Below, piece after piece: positions 6,714 through 10,832 of a DNA stretch of 10,832 bases (position 1 is its first letter; each line of letters opens with the position of its first letter). Source of the DNA: Lentimicrobium sp. Its GTDB lineage: Bacteria > Bacteroidota > Bacteroidia > Bacteroidales > Lentimicrobiaceae. A program made the position numbers and the translations under genes. The notes under the pieces are model-generated. The model was not told the DNA's origin and did not search any database. It worked only from the letters and a program-made list of their open reading frames with translations. The DNA is taken from NCBI GenBank assembly GCA_013336205.1, contig JAAXUD010000049.1, positions 1 through 10,832 of the forward strand, given 5' to 3'.

Positions 6714-7418
6714 TTATAGCTCCTGTGAGTCAGTCTGTTTATTATCTCCCAGCATCCCGGGCCGGCGTACACGCGTGCGCTCCAGGGCTTTATTATAATT
6801 CCAGGCTTTTATTTCTTTTTCATTTCCGGATAACAGCACATCCGGAACTTTCCAGCCCTGATAGTCAGACGGCCGCGTATAAACCGGAGGACTAAGCAGT
6901 CCATCCTGAAAGGAATCTGAGAGCGCAGAAGTTTCATCACTTAAAACGCCGGGAATTAACCGCAAAATGCTATCAGTCAGCACAGCCGCTGCCAGTTCTC
7001 CCCCCGAAAGGACATAATCGCCAATCGAGAGCTCTCTGGTAATATAGTGTTCACGGATGCGTTCGTCAATTCCTTTGTAATGTCCGCAAAGCATAATGAT
7101 GTTTTCATTCAGGCTAAGCTGATTGGATAGTCCCTGATCCAGCAGTTGACCATCGGGCGTAAGAAAAATAATTTCATTATACACCCTTTCGGCCATCAGT
7201 TTGTCGATGCAATCAGCAATGGGTTGAATCATCATAACCATTCCGGCACTGCCACCATAAACGTAATCATCAACATTCCGGTGTTTGTTGGTGGAATAAT
7301 CCCGGATATTGTGAATCACTATTTCGGCATGCCCTTTCTCAACCGCCCTTTTGATGATGGAATGATTGAAAGGGCCCTCAAACATGCCCGGAAAAATGGT
7401 CAGTATATCAATTCGCAT
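6714..7418 (-). CDS. trmD: tRNA (guanine-N1-)-methyltransferase TrmD
   Basis: Methylates G37 at N1 in tRNAs reading CNN codons, using S-adenosylmethionine; it prevents +1 frameshifting and is essential in most bacteria. The 234-residue product has the SPOUT trefoil-knot signature: [17 protein letters not shown] at the N-terminus, [10 protein letters not shown] (54-63), [12 protein letters not shown] (110-121) and [20 protein letters not shown] (130-149) forming the cofactor knot, then the linker with DSFQDGLL (168-175) aligning with the catalytic Asp region, and YTRP (180-183) with [16 protein letters not shown] at 7418 is chosen because the family begins MRIDILT; the frame extends to a TTG at 7439 that is part of the -7 element. 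No ribosomal partner is adjacent. Confidence 0.98.
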   Translation of the reverse strand: MRIDILTIFPGMFEGPFNHSIIKRAVEKGHAEIVIHNIRDYSTNKHRNVDDYVYGGSAGMVMMIQPIADCIDKLMAERVYNEIIFLTPDGQLLDQGLSNQLSLNENIIMLCGHYKGIDERIREHYITRELSIGDYVLSGGELAAAVLTDSILRLIPGVLSDETSALSDSFQDGLLSPPVYTRPSDYQGWKVPDVLLSGNEKEIKAWNYNKALERTRVRRPGMLGDNKQTDSQEL

Positions 7419-7436
7419 GCATTTATTTTTGGAATG

Positions 7437-7444
7437 CAAAAATA
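7437..7444 (-). promoter_or_regulatory. Bacteroidota -7 promoter element for trmD
   Basis: TATTTTTG on the minus strand, an exact TAnnTTTG match, ends 18 nt before the trmD ATG, the same spacing as at the DUF5063 gene. No -33 TTG is visible at standard spacing. Confidence 0.45.
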
Positions 7445-7495
7445 CCTGAATTCTGGTTGCTATTTTATAAAGTCGTTACCTTTATTCTCACAGGC

Positions 7496-7503
7496 TATCT
7501 TTG
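7496..7503 (+). promoter_or_regulatory. Candidate -7 element for the long-leader transcript of the SLC10A7-like gene
   Basis: TATCTTTG is an exact TAnnTTTG match on the plus strand, immediately upstream of the foldable segment 7513-7559. It would give a leader of roughly 170 nt before the ATG at 7683. No -33 TTG is found at 19-21 bp upstream, and an overlapping TATAAT (7505-7510) is probably coincidental. Confidence 0.35.
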
Positions 7504-7512
7504 TTATAATGC

Positions 7513-7559
7513 TTTGCCCTGTTGGCAGGTTGGATACTAATATCCCAAGCAAGGGTAAA
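7513..7559 (+). other. Foldable 47-nt RNA element in the leader of the SLC10A7-like gene
   Basis: Read as plus-strand RNA, the segment folds by eye into one elongated hairpin. The outer stem is UUUGCCCU (7513-7520) with AGGGUAAA (7552-7559), eight pairs including one G-U. A GC/GC step (7525-7526 with 7549-7550) follows, then an apical stem UUGGAUA (7530-7536) with UAUCCCAA (7541-7548), seven pairs with one bulged C, closed by the loop CUAA. On the minus strand the G-U pair becomes a C-A mismatch, favouring function on the plus strand. No U-run follows, so it is not a simple terminator. It matches no riboswitch class I recognise. Confidence 0.35.
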
Positions 7560-7623
7560 ATATTGTAAATTTGACTTTCTGATTTGTGCAGATGAAAATT
7601 CCTGAATTTAATGTATAGTATTG

Positions 7624-7637
7624 ATAAACAAGTTTAT
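7624..7637. repeat. 14-bp palindrome upstream of the SLC10A7-like gene
   Basis: ATAAAC-AA-GTTTAT, perfect six-base arms with a 2-nt centre, 45 bp upstream of the ATG at 7683. It could be an operator; the region is AT-rich, so chance occurrence is possible. Confidence 0.25.
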
Positions 7638-7682
7638 GAAATTTTTTAGTCGGATTTTTGGACTGTATTATAGTTTAAGCAA

Positions 7683-8687
7683 ATGAAGATTGTTTTCAGG
7701 AAAATTATCAGATTATTTATTCAACTGGGAATAGACTGGTTTACACCAGCGCTCCTGATTATGATCGTACTGGCCTGGTTCTGGCCTGAAGGTGGACTTG
7801 GTCAGGGCGCTTTTTCACTCAAGTCACTGGCGGGCTATGGTATTTCGGTGATTTTTTTCCTTTATGGACTCCGGCTTAGTGTTCGTCAGTTAATTGGGTG
7901 TTTGTCAAACTGGAAACTACATCTGATTATTCAATCGGTAACTTTTATAGTATTCCCTGTTCTTATTCTCCTGTTTAAACCGCTGTTTGATCAGACGTCT
8001 TATGAAATGCTCTGGCTTGGCGCTTTTTTTCTGGCAGCCATGCCTTCAACGGTTTCTTCTGCAGTTGTAATGGTTTCACTGGCCAATGGGAATGTCCCTG
8101 CTGCAGTTTTTAATGCCAGTGTATCCAGTATTGCCGGAATACTGATTGCTCCTCTGTGGTTGGGCCTGGTGCTTGCTTCAGGATCAGAAAGTTTTGATAT
8201 GCTTCCCGTGCTTATAAAACTTGGATACCAGGTGCTTTTACCATTAATAGCAGGGGTCATGCTTAATAAATGGTTTGGGAAAACAGCGATCCGTTTCCGG
8301 AATTATACAAGGTATTTCGATCAAACGGTCATACTGGCAATCGTTTATACTTCTTTCTCAAATTCCTTCACCAGTGGCTTATTTGATAATCTGGGTATTG
8401 GTGTTATACTGGTATTGATTTTATTATTGCTTGTGCTTTTTGGCCTTATAAACGGGTTTATCTTTGTTGTAACACGGAAAGCAGGCCTTGATATGCCAGA
8501 TACGATCACTGCTTTGTTTTGTGGATCAACCAAATCGCTTATGCATGGCACCGTTATGGCTAAAGTGATATTTGGTACAGCGGCAACAGGTGGGGTTATT
8601 TTGCTGCCTATCCTTATATACCATGCATTACAGCTGACAATAACCGGGATTATGTCTCAACAGTTTTCAAAAAGAAACGATAAATAG
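7683..8687 (+). CDS. SLC10A7-like bile acid:sodium symporter family transporter
   Basis: A 334-residue inner-membrane protein with about ten hydrophobic segments, in the SBF-like branch of the BASS superfamily (similar in plan to SLC10A7 and plant RCH2). Features seen are WFTPALLIMIVLAWFWPEGG (19-38), the discontinuous core helix region AAMPSTVSSAVVMVSLANGN (118-137) followed by FNASVSSIAGI (143-153), and the second core repeat LFCGSTKSLMHGTVMAKVIF (278-297). These paired motifs form the crossed-helix ion and substrate site in BASS proteins. Bacterial SBF-like members are usually annotated as Na+-dependent organic anion or bile acid carriers, but substrates are largely unproven. ATG start at 7683 with no Shine-Dalgarno. 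Preceded by a 264-bp divergent region shared with trmD and followed by a convergent gene 33 bp away. Confidence 0.88.
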   Translation: MKIVFRKIIRLFIQLGIDWFTPALLIMIVLAWFWPEGGLGQGAFSLKSLAGYGISVIFFLYGLRLSVRQLIGCLSNWKLHLIIQSVTFIVFPVLILLFKPLFDQTSYEMLWLGAFFLAAMPSTVSSAVVMVSLANGNVPAAVFNASVSSIAGILIAPLWLGLVLASGSESFDMLPVLIKLGYQVLLPLIAGVMLNKWFGKTAIRFRNYTRYFDQTVILAIVYTSFSNSFTSGLFDNLGIGVILVLILLLLVLFGLINGFIFVVTRKAGLDMPDTITALFCGSTKSLMHGTVMAKVIFGTAATGGVILLPILIYHALQLTITGIMSQQFSKRNDK

Positions 8688-8688
8688 T

Positions 8689-8720
8689 AGTTCTATCAAT
8701 AATGAAGTAGAAACTGTTTT
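8689..8720. terminator. Weak hairpin between convergent genes
   Basis: AGTTCTA (8689-8695) pairs with TAGAAACT (8708-8715) with one bulge, followed by GTTTTT on the plus strand just after the SLC10A7-like stop codon. AT-rich and short, so at best a weak terminator. Confidence 0.3.
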
Positions 8721-9182
8721 TCAGGAAGCCAAACTATTGTTGTATGGTTCACCTTCAGATAAATCGAAAGTTAATTTGACGGATGATTTATCAGGAACAT
8801 CCAGAATCCAGGCTTTAGCCTCGGGCATAGAAGTGAAAATACCAATTTCCGGCTGGTGACCAAAGGTGGCTTTGTGATCGTTCTGTTCGTCAACTATCTT
8901 TTTTACACAAAAGGCTATCTTTTTGATGCCAATATGATTCATTTGCGGGAAAAGATAACGGGATACCCATTCATGCATCTTTAACTCCATATGGTAAACC
9001 TCGGAAGTGGCCATTACCAGCATTTTAGTTGCTTTTAACCTTTGGGCTTCATCAATAAAAGAAAAAAGATTCAGGATATAGGAGGAAGGGGAGGTAATAT
9101 AATGTGAATTTACATGATTAATCAGAATTCCATGATCACTGAGGAATTCAAATCTATGTCTTGTATGGGTAGTGTTTTTCAT
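8721..9182 (-). CDS. Hypothetical protein, possibly STAS/SpoIIAA-like
   Basis: A 153-residue soluble protein with no signal peptide or membrane segment. It alternates strands and helices: LNLFSFIDEAQRL (37-49), KMLVMATSEVYHMELKMHEWV (53-73), IGIKKIAFCVKKI (84-96), then PEIGIFTSMPEAKAWIL (111-127). The last element, a beta strand with a Phe followed by an acidic 'EA-AW' helix, resembles the end of SpoIIAA-like (STAS/SEC14) domains, but the phosphorylatable Ser of classical anti-sigma antagonists is not identifiable, so no sigma-factor role is claimed. ATG start about 30 nt after a good promoter match. It is convergent with the SLC10A7-like gene. The gene itself is credible; the domain call is tentative. 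Confidence 0.7.
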   Translation of the reverse strand: MKNTTHTRHRFEFLSDHGILINHVNSHYITSPSSYILNLFSFIDEAQRLKATKMLVMATSEVYHMELKMHEWVSRYLFPQMNHIGIKKIAFCVKKIVDEQNDHKATFGHQPEIGIFTSMPEAKAWILDVPDKSSVKLTFDLSEGEPYNNSLAS

Positions 9183-9217
9183 CAGATTCCGGGTATGTGA
9201 GTAGTTTATTCAGACCT

Positions 9218-9248
9218 TAAATGTAATGAATATTTACACTGATTGCAA
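9218..9248 (-). promoter_or_regulatory. Promoter of the STAS-like gene
   Basis: On the minus strand TTG (9248-9246), 20 bp, then TACATTTA (9225-9218), 7 of 8 positions of TAnnTTTG, ending 35 nt before the ATG at 9182. Confidence 0.5.
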
Positions 9249-9286
9249 GAGAAATATAATAATTAATTGAAATTAGTTAAATAATT

Positions 9287-9304
9287 TATATACAGAGGTA
9301 TATA
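9287..9304. repeat. 18-bp perfect palindrome TATATAC-AGAG-GTATATA
   Basis: Seven-base arms around a 4-nt centre, about 40 bp upstream of the STAS-like promoter. Size and symmetry suit a dimeric regulator site, but the AT-rich context raises the chance of random occurrence. Confidence 0.35.
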
Positions 9305-9442
9305 GAAACATAAATCAGGACATGGTGTAAAATAAATTTACATTTTTCCTATTTAGAGGCAGGTTTGGAAAGTCTGAATATAGAAAAACCGAAAACAGCA
9401 TGGCGAAAATTCTAAAGGAACCGGTAATTATTGCCTGATTTG

Positions 9443-9470
9443 AGCGATTTTTGTGTAACTTTAAATCGCT
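9443..9470 (-). terminator. Hairpin just after the acrylyl-CoA reductase stop
   Basis: AGCGATTT (9443-9450) and AAATCGCT (9463-9470) form a perfect 8-bp stem with a 12-nt loop, beginning 3 nt after the stop codon on the minus strand. No U-run follows, so it may stabilise the 3' end rather than terminate. Confidence 0.4.
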
Positions 9471-9473
9471 TAA

Positions 9474-10490
9474 CTAAGGTAAATCCGGATATAATTCAAC
9501 CAGGTATTTCCCTGAAACTTTAGAATGAAGCATACTTTCTATTGCATCCGGAACTTCATGAAGTGAAATGCTGTGATATATTCTATTCATTTCAGGGAAC
9601 TTTAATTCTCCGGAAATAAGATTCCAAAGTTCAAGCCGCCTCTCCATTGGTGTTTCGGCCGAAGCAATGCCAACAAGTCTGACAGCCCTCAATATAAACG
9701 GGAAAACTGAAACATCCAGTTTATTAGAGGCAAGCATGCCACAGTTTGTAACAATGCCCCTTTCGGCAGTTGCCCTGATAACAGAAGACAATGTATTGCC
9801 GCCAACTGTGTCGAGCACAGCAATCCATCTGGGCGGCAGTAAGGCCTTGCCGCTAATATCTTCCACTTCTTCGCGACTGATTACTTCCCTGGCGCCCAGC
9901 TCTTTGAGTAAAATAGTTGCCGCTGGCTTGCCTGATGAAGCGACCACGTGATAACCTGCATGCGCCAGCATAGCCACCGCCATGGAGCCGACAGCTCCAC
10001 TGGCACCAGTCACCAGTACCCGGCCTGAATCCGGAGTGACACCATGTTTTATAAACTCATAAATAGCACTGGCCGCAGTAAAGCCAGAAGTGCCAATTAT
10101 CATACTCTCTTTGAGGCTCAGGTTAGTGGGTTTCGGGACTACCCAACGCGACGGTACCCTGATATATTCAGCAAAACCTCCACTTGTATTCATTCCCAGG
10201 TCATAACCTGTAACAATAACTTCATCATCAATTGAGAAACGGGCGTCTTCCGAACTTACAACAATGCCGGCAGCATCAATGCCCGGTGTATGCGGATAAT
10301 GGCGGGTAATCCCTTTGTGCCCGGAGCTGGAAAGCGCATCTTTATAATTTAATCCGGAATATAAAACTCTTATCAGGATTTCGCCTTGTGGTAATTCAGA
10401 AATAAGCTTTTCCTTAACCCTTGAAATATATACTCCACCAGTGGTTTCTTCAACTACTAATGCTTTGAAATTCAAATTACTATAGTTCAT
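9474..10490 (-). CDS. acuI: YhdH/AcuI-type NADPH-dependent acrylyl-CoA reductase
   Basis: A 338-residue cytosolic oxidoreductase of the zinc-free medium-chain dehydrogenase/reductase family. AcuI/YhdH reduces acrylyl-CoA to propionyl-CoA with NADPH, clearing a toxic electrophile formed in propionate, 3-hydroxypropionate or DMSP metabolism. Seen: the GroES-like N-terminal domain with YSGLNYKDALSSSG (44-57) and HTPGIDAAGIV (67-77); the subfamily signature VTGYDLGMNTSGGFAEYIRV (93-112); the Rossmann loop VLVTGASGAVGSMAVAML (158-175); and a following ASSGK (184-188) suited to NADPH phosphate binding. No structural or catalytic zinc cysteine cluster. Length is normal (about 325-340). ATG start at 10490. 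It is divergent from a CoA-transferase gene, consistent with acyl-CoA and short-chain acid metabolism, but a shared pathway is inference. Confidence 0.9.
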   Translation of the reverse strand: MNYSNLNFKALVVEETTGGVYISRVKEKLISELPQGEILIRVLYSGLNYKDALSSSGHKGITRHYPHTPGIDAAGIVVSSEDARFSIDDEVIVTGYDLGMNTSGGFAEYIRVPSRWVVPKPTNLSLKESMIIGTSGFTAASAIYEFIKHGVTPDSGRVLVTGASGAVGSMAVAMLAHAGYHVVASSGKPAATILLKELGAREVISREEVEDISGKALLPPRWIAVLDTVGGNTLSSVIRATAERGIVTNCGMLASNKLDVSVFPFILRAVRLVGIASAETPMERRLELWNLISGELKFPEMNRIYHSISLHEVPDAIESMLHSKVSGKYLVELYPDLP

Positions 10491-10577
10491 ATGAATGGTT
10501 TTTCAGGTTGTTATACATGTAGAAAGATGCATATGTAAATTAATTTTATTATCAGGACCGCCTGCTGGATTAATTTA

Positions 10578-10585
10578 TACATTTG
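10578..10585 (+). promoter_or_regulatory. -7 element for the CoA-transferase gene
   Basis: TACATTTG matches TAnnTTTG exactly and would give a leader of about 120 nt before the ATG at 10714. No -33 TTG is found at normal spacing. Confidence 0.45.
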
Positions 10586-10614
10586 CACCGTTTTTAGACA
10601 AGGCGGACTGCAAA
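10582..10614. repeat. Inverted repeat straddling the predicted transcription start
   Basis: TTTGCA (10582-10587) and TGCAAA (10609-10614) are exact reverse complements, with an inner CCG/CGG pair (10588-10590 with 10604-10606). The left arm overlaps the -7 element, so it would act on DNA, as an operator, rather than in the RNA. Confidence 0.3.
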
Positions 10615-10615
10615 G

Positions 10616-10708
10616 ATGAAAACTAATTTAACATGCCGCATTGCTTCTGAAATTATTTTATTTCGACAATACCTGATGGATTTTAAAAGATTAACTTGTA
10701 AAAACTAA
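10616..10708 (+). CDS. Possible 30-residue leader ORF upstream of the CoA transferase
   Basis: ATG at 10616 opens a 30-codon frame (begins MKTNLTCRIASE, ends RLTCKN) that stops 5 nt before the ATG at 10714. It lies wholly within the leader predicted from the promoter at 10578-10585. Its stop-to-start distance would allow translational coupling. The peptide is basic, shows no run of a regulatory amino acid, and has no recognisable family. It may be chance. Confidence 0.2.
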   Translation: MKTNLTCRIASEIILFRQYLMDFKRLTCKN

Positions 10709-10713
10709 AAAAA

Positions 10714-10832
10714 ATGGCACTTCGATTTATATCAGCCGAAGAAGCGGCTAGTTTCATAAACCACGATGAAGTGGTTGGTTTCAGTGGCTTTACTCCTGCA
10801 GGTTCAGTAAAATCAATCCCTGTTGCGATAGG
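10714..10832 (+). CDS. Acetyl-CoA hydrolase/CoA transferase family protein (N-terminus only)
   Basis: The first 39 codons of a gene that runs off the right edge. The start MALRFISAEEAASF, then DEVVGFSGFTPAGSVKSIPVAI (about 18-39), matches the N-terminus of the acetyl-CoA hydrolase/transferase family common in Bacteroidota, which includes succinyl-CoA:acetate CoA-transferases. The GFSGFTPAG stretch is the first nucleotide-like CoA-binding strand-loop. Such enzymes move CoA between acetate and succinate or propionate and usually are about 500 residues long. The catalytic Glu lies beyond the window, so hydrolase and transferase cannot be told apart. ATG preceded by an A-rich tract rather than a Shine-Dalgarno, as is usual for highly expressed Bacteroidota genes. 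Confidence 0.85.
   Translation, partial: MALRFISAEEAASFINHDEVVGFSGFTPAGSVKSIPVAI

Larger units (their letters stand above)
9183..9473. other. AT-rich intergenic region, no gene seen
   Basis: The longest non-coding stretch in the window (291 bp). It holds the promoter of the STAS-like gene (9218-9248), a perfect palindrome (9287-9304), a weak hairpin TGTAAA/TTTACA (9326-9342) followed by five T on the plus strand, and a hairpin at the end of the reductase gene (9443-9470). The only short plus-strand frame noted (12 codons, ATG near 9402) has no support. Confidence 0.6.

Noticed and set aside
7505..7510. TATAAT resembling a sigma-70 -10 box
   Set aside because: Bacteroidota primary sigma factors use TAnnTTTG, and there is no matching -35 element; it is probably coincidental.
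7146..7568. 140-codon plus-strand frame antisense to trmD
   Set aside because: Most of it is opposite trmD and has no domain pattern. Only its last 19 codons fall outside trmD, and these are discussed as a leader frame.
9450..9463. Plus-strand -7-like TAACTTTA near the reductase end
   Set aside because: No plus-strand gene follows; the match is imperfect and lies in the loop of the reductase 3' hairpin.
9667..10235. Plus-strand frames antisense to the acrylyl-CoA reductase
   Set aside because: They are shadows of a gene whose motifs are intact on the minus strand.
1..10832. CRISPR array, insertion sequence, tRNA, defence or biosynthetic cluster
   Set aside because: I saw no regularly spaced repeats, transposase motifs, terminal repeats, tRNA-like folds or clustered accessory genes. 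Every long frame is explained by conserved chromosomal families.

Overview
The window reads as ordinary chromosomal housekeeping and metabolic DNA from a member of the Bacteroidota, most likely an anaerobic Bacteroidales-like lineage. Support comes from a FeoA-FeoB fusion, a DUF5063 protein, a small GreA/GreB-like factor, a short (484 aa) CstA, a Bacteroidota-type POTRA/beta-barrel protein and an acetyl-CoA hydrolase/CoA-transferase N-terminus. Gene starts lack Shine-Dalgarno sequences, and several are preceded by the Bacteroidota -7 promoter element TAnnTTTG. The genus cannot be named from the sequence.

Layout. 1-1260 (-): N-terminal 420 residues of a FeoAB ferrous iron transporter, running off the left edge. 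A 113-bp gap carries a striking 11-bp inverted repeat. 1374-1901 (-): DUF5063 protein, divergent from 2050-2505 (+), a Gre-factor-like protein. 2514-4460 (-): outer-membrane POTRA/beta-barrel protein of the BamA/TamA type, convergent with the Gre-like gene. 4555-4586: strong bidirectional terminator. 4606-4962 (-): rplS (ribosomal protein L19). 5197-6651 (+): cstA. 6714-7418 (-): trmD. 7683-8687 (+): SLC10A7-like bile acid:sodium symporter family carrier, preceded by a long leader that can fold. 8721-9182 (-): STAS/SpoIIAA-like small protein. 9183-9473: AT-rich intergenic stretch with small palindromes. 9474-10490 (-): YhdH/AcuI-type NADPH-dependent acrylyl-CoA reductase. 10714 to the right edge (+): start of an acetyl-CoA hydrolase/CoA transferase.

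How the genes relate. trmD and rplS, partners in the classical rpsP-rimM-trmD-rplS translation operon, lie on the same strand here but are separated by cstA on the opposite strand. cstA (pyruvate/peptide uptake), the acrylyl-CoA reductase and the CoA transferase are compatible with fermentative C2-C4 acid metabolism, and FeoAB with ferrous iron uptake under anoxic conditions. Most genes look like single transcription units with their own promoters.

I found no convincing new defence, mobile or biosynthetic system. There are no insertion sequences, CRISPR arrays, tRNAs or rRNAs that I can see. The most interesting signals are non-coding: the inverted repeat at feoAB, the foldable leader upstream of the SLC10A7-like carrier, the cstA interruption, and a small leader ORF ahead of the CoA transferase.
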